Shown: positions 34,820-44,644, numbered from the stretch's first letter. The stretch: 64,000 nt of DNA from CAVPDG01 sp963702535 (GCA_963702535.1 CAVPDG010000022.1:1-64000); one strand, 5' to 3'. Notes: a model not told the origin generated them from the sequence alone. A program made the numbers and translations.

Positions 34820-35836
34820 GCCTCTGCCCTCGCCTTGTCCAGATCGGCTCCCCAGCTGACGCCTTCTCGCATCCCGTAATACAGCCCCAGCATGGTGATC
34901 GGGAACCAGAGGGCGGCGTGGAGCACCAGCGTGTACACCGCTGCAAGGTTGTATTCCACTTTGAAAGCGGTCAGCACGGCGATCCCGGAGGCGTCGAAGG
35001 TACCCAGGTAGCCCGGCGCCGAGGGGATGGTGGTCACCAGGTTGGAGATGCCATTCATCAGCATCAATGTGAAGAAGCTGACCTCGAAGGGGAAAGCGTG
35101 CATCAGGATCCAGTATTTGAACGTCTCAATCAGCCAGATCACCACCGAGGTCAGGAAGACCATCAGGGCTTCACGCGGCGAGCGCAAGGCGGCCAGACCT
35201 TCCAGGAATTTCTCAAGGATGCCGATCAGCTTCTCGCGGTATTTCTTCGGCGCCAGGTATTGCGCCAGCAAGCGCACAATCGTCATGGCACGCTCCGGGA
35301 ACATGGCTGCCGCCAGGAAAACGCCCAGCGCGCCCAGGAAAGCCAGTGTGCCCAACGATCGCCAGGGTGCGGATGTCGCCCACAAAGCCGGAGGTGCCCG
35401 TCAATTTAGCCAGTTCGTTCAGGTTGACGAAAATGAACCCCAGCATCACCACCCCGTCATACACCCGCTCCACGATGATCGTCGCCAGTGAGGCTGAGAT
35501 CGCCACCCCCTCATGGCGCTTGAGCACGATCGCCCGCAGCACCTCGCCAGCCCGAGCCGGGAAGATATTGTTGGCTGCATAACCGATGGTCACGATCGGG
35601 AAGAGAGAAGTGGTCGGGATGGCTTTGATCGGGCGCAGCAGGTAATGCCAGCGCCAGGTGCGCACCCATACCCCCACAAAATACACCGCGATCGCCGGGA
35701 TCAGCCACCAGTAGTTCAGCCCTTGCAGCGCTTGCATCACGTCTGCCAGGACCAGTCCCTTCAAAGCCCACCATAAGAAGATCGCGCTGATGACCAGCCC
35801 AATCCAAAACTGCCAGCGTTTTTTCACGGCTCTCAT
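34816..35836 (-). CDS. YbhN/UPF0104-type integral membrane protein (one frameshift)
   Basis: About 340 residues after reconstruction, with seven or eight hydrophobic segments. Family blocks are WRWHYLLRPIKAIPTTSLFPIVTIGYAANNIFPARAGE near the middle of the first half, and later PSAPGYLGTFDASGI. These match the lysylphosphatidylglycerol synthase transmembrane/AglD-like family, whose members are implicated in lipid-linked sugar or lipid handling. The frame changes near 35345-35360 (TLAIVGTLAFLGALG restored). It precedes and overlaps the flavoprotein gene. Confidence 0.82.
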
Positions 35837-36084
35837 TCTACCATGCAGAGGTGCATTCCATGCTTATCGCAAGCGCAAGGCGGCGCTTCGATTATTCTCG
35901 GAACCCACTCAGCCTGCTCCGTGACGGATTTGCGGGGAACTCACCCAATTCGCAAAGCGTCTTAAAATCGAGTAGAATAACGCAAATCCTTGAGTCACAC
36001 GTACTCCGCGGTTGAAGCGGGAAGACCCCCGCAACGGGCTACTCTTCACCGGTATAAGACATCTGGCTCAAGCGTGAAACGGAA

Positions 36085-36822
36085 ATGGATATGACCGACA
36101 AAGATAAAGAATCGGCCCAAGACGTAATTGAAAGATACCGCAAGCACCAGAAGCAGGCGCAAAAAGCCCCCATCATGCTCGGGGTGGCTGCCGGCTTGCT
36201 GGTCGTTGGGGCTGCCGCTCTCATCTTCTGGCTGGTCGGACCGGGACTGCCAGAGTTATCTTTCCTGGCGACAGAAACCCCCACGCCTACGGTGACCTCC
36301 ACCCCAACCGCTACGGCGACAGCCACCCTCAACCCCACCGAGACGCCAACCAGCACCCCTACCCCCACCATCACCCTCACCCCTACCGCCAGCGGACCCT
36401 TTGTGTACGAGGTGCTGGAAAACGACAATCTCTTCAGCATTGCGGAGAAGTTCAACGTCGATCTGCTGGTCTTGATCGCCATCAACAACCTGGATGCGAC
36501 CAATCCGATCATCCGCGTTGGCGATAAGCTCACCATCCCGGGTCCGGATACCCAACTCCCCACCTCTTCACCCATCCCCCTGAGCATGCGCCGCGGCACC
36601 CTGGTCGAATACACCGTCCAGACCGGCGACACGCTGGCAATCATCGCCGACAAGTTCAATAGCACGGTCGACGACATCGTCGCGGAGAATGAGCTGACCG
36701 ACCCCAACGCCATCTTCGTCGGGCAGAAACTGAACATCCCGGTCAACCTGGTCACACCGGTCCCCAGCAGCACGCCGGGTCCATCGCCAACCCCCAGCGC
36801 TACCCTGACCGCCACCCCTTGA
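36085..36822 (+). CDS. Membrane-anchored protein with two LysM domains
   Basis: 245 residues. A basic cytoplasmic N-terminus (YRKHQKQAQKAP), one transmembrane helix (about 30-55), a long Pro/Thr linker (about 62-105), two LysM domains (about 108-152, YEVLENDNLFSIAEKFNVD; about 171-216, YTVQTGDTLAIIADKFNS), and a short Pro/Ser tail. LysM domains bind peptidoglycan or similar glycans. Surface lipoproteins and anchors with Pro/Thr linkers are typical of this genome region. The gene is alone, with a terminator-like hairpin directly after it. Confidence 0.88.
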   Translation: MDMTDKDKESAQDVIERYRKHQKQAQKAPIMLGVAAGLLVVGAAALIFWLVGPGLPELSFLATETPTPTVTSTPTATATATLNPTETPTSTPTPTITLTPTASGPFVYEVLENDNLFSIAEKFNVDLLVLIAINNLDATNPIIRVGDKLTIPGPDTQLPTSSPIPLSMRRGTLVEYTVQTGDTLAIIADKFNSTVDDIVAENELTDPNAIFVGQKLNIPVNLVTPVPSSTPGPSPTPSATLTATP

Positions 36823-36842
36823 GTAGGGGAGACGCCAATCTC

Positions 36843-36876
36843 AAGGAGCAGGTGCCCGAGCATCTGCTCCTTTGTT
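36843..36876 (+). terminator. Probable intrinsic terminator
   Basis: AAGGAGCAGGTG (36843-36854) pairs with CATCTGCTCCTT (36861-36872) with one G-T wobble and a 6-base loop, and TTTGTT follows. It ends the LysM gene and insulates the metal-uptake promoter just downstream. Confidence 0.75.
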
Positions 36877-36884
36877 ATCCCATC

Positions 36885-36912
36885 TTGACAGCCTGGATAG
36901 AAGCATTATAAT
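36885..36912 (+). promoter_or_regulatory. Sigma-70-type promoter of the metal-uptake operon
   Basis: A consensus TTGACA (36885-36890) is followed after 16 bases by a consensus TATAAT (36907-36912). Transcription would start near 36919, inside the palindrome described next. This is the cleanest promoter in the window. Confidence 0.85.
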
Positions 36913-36926
36913 GAAAATGATTTTCA
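36912..36926 (+). promoter_or_regulatory. Fur/Zur-type operator palindrome
   Basis: TGAAAATGATTTTCA is a perfect 7-1-7 inverted repeat, the same architecture as the Gram-positive Fur/Zur/PerR box. It covers the end of the -10 box and the expected start site, so a bound repressor would block transcription. The operon it heads ends with a Fur-family regulator gene, giving a self-contained autoregulated circuit. Confidence 0.85.
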
Positions 36927-36970
36927 ATTTCAAATCCTGCACGTGCAAGGCGCCCATGAGATCATAGCCA

Positions 36971-37910
36971 ATGAAACATCCTTTCCTACTGACCGGCTTC
37001 TTAATCTTGCTCGCATTACTCCCTCTCTCCGCCTGCTCAATCCCGGCGCCTGGAACCAGCGCGCCGTCCGGAAAGCTCAAGGTGGTAGCTACCACTACCC
37101 TCATCGGTGATATCGTGAAGAATATTGGCGGCGAACAGATCGATCTATCCGTGCTCCTGCCCATCGGCGCCGATCCCCATAACTACGAGCCTTCTCCCAA
37201 GGAACTCACCCTGGTTGCCAATGCGGACGTGCTCTTCACCAACGGCGCCGGTCTCGAGGGTTTCATGACCCGGTTGCTGGAGAACGCCGGCAGCCAGGCG
37301 AGTATCATCGCTCTCTCCGATGGGCTCACCTTGATCGACGCCGCAGAAGAAGACGACCATGCCGGCGATCCCGATCACGGCGGCAGTGATCCACATGTCT
37401 GGATGGATCCAACCAATGTAGAGCACTGGGTTGACCGCATCGAGCAGGCTTTGAGTGAGGCAGATCCCGAACAAGCCGCAACTTACCAGGCAAACGCCCA
37501 GGCTTACCGCCAGGCGTTGAGCGATCTGGATGCCTGGATCAGCCAGCAGGTAGCCCAGGTGCCGCAGGCTAACCGCAAGATCGTCTCGGATCACGTGGTT
37601 TTTGGCTACTTCGCCAGGCGCTATGGGTTCGAGCAGGTCGGTGCGGTGATCCCCTCCATCAGCACCCTCGCCTCGCCCTCTGCTCAGGAGCTGGCAGCGC
37701 TTGGAGGAGATCATTAATAACCTGGGCGTCAAAGCGATCTTTGTCGATTCGACGGTCAATCCCGGTCTTTCCCAGCGCATTGCCAGCGACACCCAGATCC
37801 AGGTGGTGCCGGTCTACTCGGGCTCGCTCAGCCCCGCCGCTGGTCCTGCCGCCACTTACCTGGATTTCATGCGCGCCAATGTCACCGCCATCGTCCAGGC
37901 GCTGAAATGA
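36971..37910 (+). CDS. Zinc/manganese ABC transporter binding lipoprotein, ZnuA-like (one frameshift)
   Basis: About 312 residues after reconstruction. The lipobox is LLPLSAC (Cys 22). Metal-ligand regions in order: GADPHNYEPSP with the first His, a short His/Asp-rich loop (DHAGDPDHGGSDPH) with DPHVWMDP for the second His, SDHVVFGYFARRYG for the third, and IFVDSTVNPG for the Asp. The His-rich loop favours zinc. The frame changes near 37700-37708 (ELAALEEIINNLGVKAIF restored). It is the first gene of the operon and follows the Fur-type operator. It captures the metal outside the membrane. Confidence 0.85.
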
Positions 37911-37926
37911 CCGGAGGAGGACCCCT

Positions 37927-38781
37927 ATGGCTTTTCTGAAGCAGTTTTATAAAAATGCCTTGCCCTTAACTCACGTCCACCACCAGCCGGGAGCGCCGCT
38001 ATTAGAGGTGGCTGACCTTGCCGTGCGCTACAACGGAGTGACCGCTCTGGAAAGCATCGCCTTCTCGCTGCATGCCGGGCAACGGCTGGCAGTGGTCGGT
38101 CCGAATGGGGCTGGCAAGAGCACGCTGTTCAAAGTGATCGCGGGCGTGCTCGCGCCCACCCGCGGCGAGGTGCGCATCTCGGGCTACCAGCCTGGCGGTC
38201 ATATCTGCATCGCCTACCTGACCCAGCGCAGCGCGGTCGATTGGAGCTTCCCGGTCAGTGTGGCAGATGTGGTCATGATGGGTCGCATCGGCAAGCTCGG
38301 GTTGTTCCGCTGGCCCAAGAAAGAAGACTGGGCGTACGTCCGCCATGCCATCGAGTCCGTCGGTCTGGCTGATCTCGCCGGGCGGCAGATCAGCGAGCTT
38401 TCCGGGGGACAGCAGCAGCGCATGTTCATCGCCCGCGCCCTGGCGCAGGAAGCGGAGCTGATGCTGATGGATGAGCCTTTCACCGGGCTGGACTTCAAGT
38501 CGCAGCAGGATATCCTGCAGATTATGGATCTGCTGCGCCAGCAGGGCGTGACGATCTTAGCCTCTACCCATGACCTGAACCTGGCTGGCGATCATTTCGA
38601 TCGCGTGTTGCTGCTGAACCGCCGCCTGGTCGGCTTTGGCTCGCCTCAAGAGGTATTCACCACCGAGCGGCTGGTCGCCGCCTACGGCGGTCATCTCCGC
38701 CTGGTCGAATCAGACAGGGACACCTTCGCCATCAGCGACACCTGCTGTGATGAGGAGGGGGCGCATGAACACACTGTTTAG
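37927..38781 (+). CDS. Zinc/manganese ABC transporter ATPase, ZnuC/MntB-like
   Basis: 284 residues. Walker A GPNGAGKST, Q-loop YLTQRSAVDW, signature ELSGGQQQRMFIARA, Walker B LMLMDEPFTG and switch His in ASTHDLNLA. The QRSAVDWxFPVSVxDVVMMGR stretch is typical of metal-type (ZnuC, MntB) ATPases. A GGAGGAG site precedes ATG 37927. It overlaps the permease gene by 17 bases. Confidence 0.9.
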   Translation: MAFLKQFYKNALPLTHVHHQPGAPLLEVADLAVRYNGVTALESIAFSLHAGQRLAVVGPNGAGKSTLFKVIAGVLAPTRGEVRISGYQPGGHICIAYLTQRSAVDWSFPVSVADVVMMGRIGKLGLFRWPKKEDWAYVRHAIESVGLADLAGRQISELSGGQQQRMFIARALAQEAELMLMDEPFTGLDFKSQQDILQIMDLLRQQGVTILASTHDLNLAGDHFDRVLLLNRRLVGFGSPQEVFTTERLVAAYGGHLRLVESDRDTFAISDTCCDEEGAHEHTV

Positions 38782-39628
38782 TCTGCTCCTCGAGCCGTTG
38801 AATTACGCTTTCATGGTGCGCGGCATCCTGGCCGCCTTGATGGTGGGCGCCGTCTGCGCCCTGGTGGGCACCTACGTCGTCCTGCGCGGCATGGCGTTCT
38901 TTGGCGACGCCCTGGCGCACGCCATCCTGCCCGGCATTGCCGCCGGTTACCTCATCGGCGGCGGGGCGCGCGAGCCCCTCTTCTGGGGGGCGTTGCTGGC
39001 GGCTGTGATCAGCTCCATCGGCATCGGCGCGGTCAGCAAGATGACCAACCTGCGCCAGGACACCGCCATCGGCATTGTCTTTGCCGGCATGTTCGCCCTG
39101 GGCATTGCCATGATCTCCACCGTGCGTAACTACACCCTTGACCTAGCGCACTTCCTCTTTGGAGATGTCCTGGGGGTATCGAACAGCGACCTGCTGCTCA
39201 TCGCCGCCCTGGGTAGCCTGATCCTCCTGGCGGTGGTGCTCTTCTACAAGGAATTCCTGGTGCTTTCCTTCGACCCGCTCCTGGCCGCCACCCTCAGGCT
39301 GCCGGACCGCATCCTGGAATACCTGCTGTTGATCCTCATCGCCCTGGTCATCGTCGTCTCGCTGCAAACGGTGGGGGTCGCCTTGATGGTCGCAATGCTG
39401 GTCACCCCGGCGGCAACGGCATACCTGCTCACCCGCCGCCTGCCTTTCATGATGGCGCTGGCAGCCGCCATTGCCTGCTTTTCCGGCGTGGTCGGTCTGT
39501 ACCTTTCGTATTACGTGCGCGTGTCCTCCGGCGCGGCGATCGTGCTGACCTGCACTGCTTTCTTTATCCTTGCCTGGATCGTGCGCCTGGTGCGCACAGC
39601 CCGCCTGGAGAGGCTGCCGCCGCTATGA
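38765..39628 (+). CDS. Zinc/manganese ABC transporter permease, ZnuB-like
   Basis: 287 residues from ATG 38765. About eight transmembrane helices, with the ABC-3 family block YVVLRGMAFFGDALAHAILPG and GAVSKMTNLRQDTAIGIVFAGMFALG. It forms the membrane channel of the uptake system with the ATPase upstream. The stop overlaps the regulator start (ATGA). Confidence 0.92.
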   Translation: MNTLFSLLLEPLNYAFMVRGILAALMVGAVCALVGTYVVLRGMAFFGDALAHAILPGIAAGYLIGGGAREPLFWGALLAAVISSIGIGAVSKMTNLRQDTAIGIVFAGMFALGIAMISTVRNYTLDLAHFLFGDVLGVSNSDLLLIAALGSLILLAVVLFYKEFLVLSFDPLLAATLRLPDRILEYLLLILIALVIVVSLQTVGVALMVAMLVTPAATAYLLTRRLPFMMALAAAIACFSGVVGLYLSYYVRVSSGAAIVLTCTAFFILAWIVRLVRTARLERLPPL

Positions 39629-40092
39629 CCGGATATATTCCCCCCTCTTCACCCGCACTCGTCGACGAATGGCTGCGGCGACTTGAAGCCAACGGCTACC
39701 GCCTCACCGCGCCGCGCCGCGCCGTTGTTGAGATCATCGCCCTCAGCCGGCATGTGCTCACCCCCATGGATATCTTCGAGCAAGCGCGACCCCACCATGC
39801 CAGGCTGGGTCTGGTGACGGTTTACCGCACACTGGAAAAGCTCGAAGAGCTGGAGCTGGTGCAGCGCGTCCACCGCCCATCCGGCTGCCAGGCGTTCATC
39901 GCCGCTTTTTCAGGGCACCAGCACCTGCTCATTTGCCAGGGCTGCGGCCGCGTAGAGTTCTTCAATGGGGAAGACGACCATATCGAATCCCTGATGTCGC
40001 ATGTTGGGGAAGCGTGTGGCTACCAGGTGCAATCGCACTGGCTGCAGCTTTTCGGCGTCTGCGAGCATTGCCAGGGAAACGGCACTACTTGA
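39625..40092 (+). CDS. Fur-family metal-responsive repressor (Zur-like)
   Basis: 155 residues. The N-terminal winged helix has YRLTAPRRAVVEII and LGLVTVYRTLEKLEELELVQRV. The dimerisation domain has GHQHLLICQGCGRVEFF and ends CEHC, giving two CxxC motifs that form a structural zinc site. Fusion to a zinc-type importer operon favours Zur over Fur or PerR. It probably binds the 7-1-7 palindrome at 36912-36926. It overlaps the importer permease by 4 bases, and its end overlaps the convergent CapA gene end by 8 bases. Confidence 0.88.
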   Translation: MTGYIPPSSPALVDEWLRRLEANGYRLTAPRRAVVEIIALSRHVLTPMDIFEQARPHHARLGLVTVYRTLEKLEELELVQRVHRPSGCQAFIAAFSGHQHLLICQGCGRVEFFNGEDDHIESLMSHVGEACGYQVQSHWLQLFGVCEHCQGNGTT

Positions 40093-41222
40093 TCGCCTGG
40101 CTGGCAGCCTCGATGCGCTCCATGATCTCAGCCGCCTCAGCTTCACCGGCGATGTGCACGCGCCCGTCGCCGTCTACGTGCGTTGGGATCAGCTCGAAGC
40201 CCTGGAACTCCTTGCCTTTGAATTTGACCAGCAAGATCACGCCTTGTTGGTGATCGTCCGCCCAGGTCTGGTCGAAGACGAAGTTTCCCAATCCGTAGAA
40301 CACCGGCACACCGTTGAGCTCCTGCAACGCCTGGACGACGTGCGTGTGGTTGCCAACCACCAGGTCAGCCCCGGCATCCACCAGCTCCTGCGCCAGGTTG
40401 CGCTGCAGCCAGTTGGGCACAGCCATGTCCTCCGGTCCCCAGTGCGGCATGGCAATCACCACGTCGGATACCTTTTTTGCCTCCGCAATGGCAGTCTCCA
40501 GGTTCTCCTTGTTCAGGATAGCGATGCCCGGCTTATCCTCGCTCGCGAACGCCATCGGCTCAATCTGTCCAAGTGAGACAATCCCGAAGCGCGTCCCGTT
40601 CACCGTCACCACCACCGGCTGCATCGCCTCGGCGTGGTTCTTCCCGGCGCCCACTGGCAGGATGCTCACCCGGCGCAAGTTATCCAGGGTGTCGAAAAAC
40701 GCCCGGTCGCCGCAGTTGGTCAGCCCGCAGTTCTTGATGTGGTTGGTTGCCACGCTCATCACGTCGAAGCCCGCCCGCTGCAGGGCATCTGCATTTTCGG
40801 CGCTGCCCACCAGCACATAGGTGGGCACGCAACCTGTGTGCGGAGGATAATCGCTGATGGTTGCGTTCAGTGTGCCAATCGCCAGGTCAGCCTGTGTGAT
40901 CAAAGAGCTCACCTCTTCGTAGGGCAGGTCCGGGTTGCCGGAGGCGTCTATGGCTGCCTGCACGCAGCGCGCCGGCACGATGACCCCGGTAAACAACAAC
41001 GTGGTGATCGGCTGCGGTGTTGGCGATGGCTCAAGCGTCGCTGTTGGCGCGGGCGTGTCTGTGGGCGGCAGGAGCGTTGCGCTTGGCGCCGGGACTTGGG
41101 CTGGATGTTGCGGCAGCGCGTTGAGGCACAGCCGTTTCCCCCGGCAGCGGCGCGGCTTGCGCCTGGCAGGCGCTCATCAGAAGAATGACCAAAAAAGCAA
41201 TCAGGCTGAGGCGAAACGGCAT
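40085..41222 (-). CDS. CapA-family metallophosphoesterase lipoprotein (one frameshift)
   Basis: About 378 residues after reconstruction. ATG 41222 starts MPFRLSLIAFLVILLMSAC, a lipobox. A Pro/Ala/Thr linker follows in which the frame changes near 41080-41100. The catalytic CapA domain starts LLFTGVIVPARC, and has VATNHIKNCG, MPHWGPEDMAVPN, VVGNHTHVVQ and GLGNFVFDQ. These are the CapA/PgsA-like metal-binding blocks. The first Asp of the usual GDV/GDI motif reads TGV here, so one metal ligand may be altered. Such proteins act on cell-surface polymers. The function is not proven. Confidence 0.82.
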
Positions 41223-41280
41223 CGTCTTTGTCTCTCGCAATGGGAAAGGTGGCAGATAACCCCCTGATTATAAACCGCAA

Positions 41281-42420
41281 TCAGGCCAGTTTCGCCAGCG
41301 CCAGGCGAATTTCGCTCCGAACCGCCTCGTCTGTTTCACGGGTCAGGGCTGCCAGCAACTGCGCCTTGCCACCCAGCCTGCCCAACGCCCAGGCGGCGTG
41401 TTGGCGCACCAGCGCCTCCGGGTCATTCAGCAGTGCGGTCGCCAGCGCCTGGAGGGCGGTAGCATTGCCACTGTTGCCCAGCGCCGTAGCCACGTTGCGC
41501 AGGTAACCTCGCCGGCGGGTGCGTTGGACCGGGCTACCCCTGAATTGTTGGTTGAATGCCTGCGGAGTCAACCCCATCTCACTTACCAGGCGCGGGCGCT
41601 GGTTTTCGGGCCGCGGCGCCAACTCCGGATCGCCATCGCTCCTGCCAAAGCGCAGGTTCCACGGGCAAACCTGCTGGCAAACGTCGCAGCCGAAAATCCA
41701 ATCGCCCATCTGTGCCCTTAGCTCGATGGGGATGCCTCCTTTGAGCTCGATCGTCAGGTAAGAGATGCAGCGCCGGGCGTCCAGCGTGCGGTCGGGGAGG
41801 ATGCACTGCGTCGGGCAGGCATCGATGCAGCGCCGGCACTTCCCGCATTGGTCTGTCTCGATAGGCGCATCTGGCTCCAACTCGATGCCCAGCAAGATCT
41901 CAGCTAGCAAGAAATAGGAGCCGTGCCGCGGGTTGATCAGGCAGGTATTCTTGCCGATCCAGCCCAGCCCTGCCCTTTGCGCCAGGTCTCGCTCCAGCAC
42001 AGGTCCGGTGTCCGTATAAATGCGATGTGGGACGGGCTGCTGTACTTGCTGCTCGATGAAAGCTGCCAGGGCTTGCAGGCGGACGGGCAGGATATCGTGA
42101 TAATCTACCCCCCAGGCATACGCCGCCACCCGTCCGCGTGGTTCCGCCTCCTGGTCAGGGACAGAAACGGCGCCTGCCGCCGGGTAGCGCATTCCCAGGA
42201 CGAGAATCGACCGGCACTCCGGCAGGATCTGGCGCGGGTCGGCGCGCCGCTGGCGGGCGCTCTCCTTCGCCAGGTATCCCATCTCCCCATGCCTGCCCAG
42301 CTCCAGCCAGCGCTCGAACGCCCGGTAATGGGCGGGAGGCTCTGGGGTTGTCACCCCCGCCAGCTCAAATCCCAGGCGGTGAGCTTCCGCCTTGACTGCT
42401 TCGGTCAGGGTTATTCGCAC
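41281..42420 (-). CDS. queG: Epoxyqueuosine reductase with C-terminal HEAT repeats
   Basis: 379 residues from GTG 42420. The N-terminal cobalamin-type domain has RYPAAGAVSVPD and HRIYTDTGPVLERDLAQRAGLGWIGKNT, with the catalytic Asp in TDTGP. Two 4Fe-4S sets follow (CGKCRRCIDACPTQCI, CDVCQQVCPW), the QueG arrangement, and then HEAT-like repeats (about 300-375) as in many QueG proteins. It catalyses the last step of queuosine formation in tRNA. The start overlaps the stop of the upstream lipoprotein gene by a few bases; a longer in-frame extension upstream reads as out-of-frame lipoprotein sequence and is not used. Confidence 0.92.
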   Translation of the reverse strand: MRITLTEAVKAEAHRLGFELAGVTTPEPPAHYRAFERWLELGRHGEMGYLAKESARQRRADPRQILPECRSILVLGMRYPAAGAVSVPDQEAEPRGRVAAYAWGVDYHDILPVRLQALAAFIEQQVQQPVPHRIYTDTGPVLERDLAQRAGLGWIGKNTCLINPRHGSYFLLAEILLGIELEPDAPIETDQCGKCRRCIDACPTQCILPDRTLDARRCISYLTIELKGGIPIELRAQMGDWIFGCDVCQQVCPWNLRFGRSDGDPELAPRPENQRPRLVSEMGLTPQAFNQQFRGSPVQRTRRRGYLRNVATALGNSGNATALQALATALLNDPEALVRQHAAWALGRLGGKAQLLAALTRETDEAVRSEIRLALAKLA

Positions 42421-43421
42421 TTGAGTGTGAAGGTCATCTTGTCGGATGCCACATCCTCTGGCGCGGTCACATGGAAGCGCGCCCAGGCGTTCACCGCATT
42501 GCTGAACTCCAGCGAGTAGCTTAACGTGTAGGTGCCCGCATCCAGAGCGCCCGTCACCGGCGCCGGCAGGTCGAGCGGGAAACCCGTCTCCGCTTCGAGG
42601 CTGTAGGTCACGGTAGCCGGGCGGGTCAGGGTGAACTTGGCGATGAAGTTGAACGTGTGTGGGCACGCTCCTTCAAAAGCCGCGTTATCGACGGCAAGGC
42701 TGACGTCTGTCACCGTCTTCCCGCTGGCGCCCGGCGTCAGGGTGATCGATGGCGTGCTCGAGCTGCTTGCAGCCTGCACGTTGATCTCCACGTACACCGG
42801 CTGGTCGCTGTTCGGTCCCACTCCAAAATTCTTCTGGCTGGCGTTGCGCAGCATCCAGAAGCCAAAGTAATTACCACCCTGGTCCGGAGCCTTCATGCTC
42901 ACCGAGACGTCCACGGTTTCACCGGGGGGCACGTTCTTGGGCAGCGGCGCCGATGCAGAAGCACCCATCTGGTTGCCGCTCATGAAGACCAAAGTGTAAG
43001 CTGGCGTCCAGGTGGCGCTGCCCGAGTTCTTCAAGCGCCAGGTCTTGGTGAAGCTCTCGCCTGGCGTGAAGAGTGTTCCGTCCGGCACGCTGACGTCTAA
43101 GACGAACTCCGCCTTATCCGTTCCGCCTGCCGCCGGCGAGAGCGCCGGGGTAAGGTTTGCGGTCGGGCTCGCCCCTTGCGTCACACTTGCCGCCTGGGTC
43201 GCCGTTGCAGAGCTGGGCGTGGCAGAGGCAGGTAGCGGGGATGGCAGGCTGGTCGCCTGGGCGCTCATCCGCGCCAATGCCGTCGATGCCGCCGCCGTCA
43301 GTATCACGGCAGGATCAGGCACGGTGGGCGTGGGCGTTTGCTCACTCCCACCGCAGGATGCCAGCATCAGGCTGGCAACCAGAACTACCCCCCAGATGGT
43401 TTTCCTGGATACCCAAGACAC
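42411..43421 (-). CDS. Lipoprotein with NBR1-type Ig-like domain
   Basis: 336 residues. Lipobox LMLASC near residue 23, a Pro/Ser/Thr/Ala linker (about 30-95), an NBR1 Ig-like domain (about 103-210, TFTKTWRLKNSGSATWTPAYTLVF, PPGETVDVSVSMKAPDQGG), and a second beta domain at the C-terminus. The NBR1-like domain is widespread in Chloroflexota surface proteins and binds unknown partners. It is one of three consecutive lipoproteins of related design. Confidence 0.85.
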   Translation of the reverse strand: MSWVSRKTIWGVVLVASLMLASCGGSEQTPTPTVPDPAVILTAAASTALARMSAQATSLPSPLPASATPSSATATQAASVTQGASPTANLTPALSPAAGGTDKAEFVLDVSVPDGTLFTPGESFTKTWRLKNSGSATWTPAYTLVFMSGNQMGASASAPLPKNVPPGETVDVSVSMKAPDQGGNYFGFWMLRNASQKNFGVGPNSDQPVYVEINVQAASSSSTPSITLTPGASGKTVTDVSLAVDNAAFEGACPHTFNFIAKFTLTRPATVTYSLEAETGFPLDLPAPVTGALDAGTYTLSYSLEFSNAVNAWARFHVTAPEDVASDKMTFTLKCE

Positions 43422-43448
43422 AAATAACCTCCCATACCCCGGTAGCAG

Positions 43449-44633
43449 CTAGTGCTCGATGCGCAGTGAATTCCAGATCGCCCAATCGTCCGTAGCCGCC
43501 CCGTTTGCCCGCACGGTCAGGATAAAACGCACATTCTGCCCTTTGATCCCCGACAGGTCAACGTCGATATCGATCAGCTTTCCTGTGCAGGTCTTGGTCC
43601 AACCTTTGACCGGACGGATCGTCGATCCATCATAGTAGCTGACCTGGAAGATCACATCACCTTCTCCGCATGTGCCATCCGGGTTCATCATGAAACCAAT
43701 TCTGCCCTTCAGGTGGTCTCCCTGCTGCACCAGGTATGCCGGGTAAATCCCGTTGACATAGCCATCGATATCGTGCTTCGGGAAATTCAGCAGCACGCGC
43801 CCGGATTTAGCGCCTGTCTCCAGCTTGACCTGGTCCACGATCTTCGCCGTGCCATTCGGGTCGTCATCTGCCCCGCCGAACGTCAGCGGTGAACCCGAGG
43901 AGTCGCCGACACCGCTCGACCACTCCGCTTGCGAAGCCCGGGCGATGAAATCGAACAGCAATCCGGTCGCTACCGGCACTTTGATCTGCGCCCAGAAGGG
44001 CTTGTTCCCATCTCCCAACCCGAAGATGACGTTGGACGCATTGCGCAGCTTGAAATCGCTGCGGTAGGTCCCGCCGTCATTCGGCGCGGTCAGCGTAACC
44101 GAAATATCCACGCTCTCTCCCGGCGCCACGTTGCGCGGCAGCGGCGACGCCGCAGGCGCGCCCATCGCAGCCCCGCCCACGAACACCAGCGCATAGGCTG
44201 TCGTCCATGTGCAGGAGCCGTCGTTTTGCAGCCGCCAGATCTTGTCGAACTTCGTCCCCGGCAGCACTTCCGTGTTATCCGGGTAGGTCACATCCTTTAC
44301 AAACTTGATGCGGTCGCATGGCACCGGCGTCGGCGAAACTGGCAGGCGCGTGACCGTGGGGCTTGGCAGCGGCAGTGTAGGCACGGCAGATGGCGGCAGT
44401 GTAGCCGGCGCAGGGAATGTCGGCACGCCTGTCGGCGCGCCTGGCGTTGCCACGGCAGAAGTTGCCGGCGGTTGGGAAACCTGTGTCATCTGCACCGCCA
44501 GGGTCTCTGCCGCTGCGGTATAGATCAGGTCCGCCTCGGAGGGCGTCGGTGTGCCGCGCGGCATGTTGCAAGCTAACGCCGGCAGTAAGAGCATAAAGAC
44601 AAGGATCAGGAAGCGATTGCCAGGGAAGCGCAT
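43449..44633 (-). CDS. Lipoprotein with NBR1-type Ig-like domain
   Basis: 394 residues from ATG 44633. The signal ends LLLPALAC. A short linker precedes the NBR1-like domain (about 108-215, GTKFDKIWRLQNDGSCTWTTAYALVF, APGESVDISVTLTAPNDGG). A C-terminal beta domain of about 170 residues follows with ASQAEWSSGVGDSSGSPL and looks like a carbohydrate-binding fold. Arrangement and linkers match the adjacent lipoprotein, so they probably arose by duplication with exchange of the C-terminal module. Confidence 0.85.
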   Translation of the reverse strand: MRFPGNRFLILVFMLLLPALACNMPRGTPTPSEADLIYTAAAETLAVQMTQVSQPPATSAVATPGAPTGVPTFPAPATLPPSAVPTLPLPSPTVTRLPVSPTPVPCDRIKFVKDVTYPDNTEVLPGTKFDKIWRLQNDGSCTWTTAYALVFVGGAAMGAPAASPLPRNVAPGESVDISVTLTAPNDGGTYRSDFKLRNASNVIFGLGDGNKPFWAQIKVPVATGLLFDFIARASQAEWSSGVGDSSGSPLTFGGADDDPNGTAKIVDQVKLETGAKSGRVLLNFPKHDIDGYVNGIYPAYLVQQGDHLKGRIGFMMNPDGTCGEGDVIFQVSYYDGSTIRPVKGWTKTCTGKLIDIDVDLSGIKGQNVRFILTVRANGAATDDWAIWNSLRIEH

Positions 44634-44644
44634 ACTCTTTCTCC

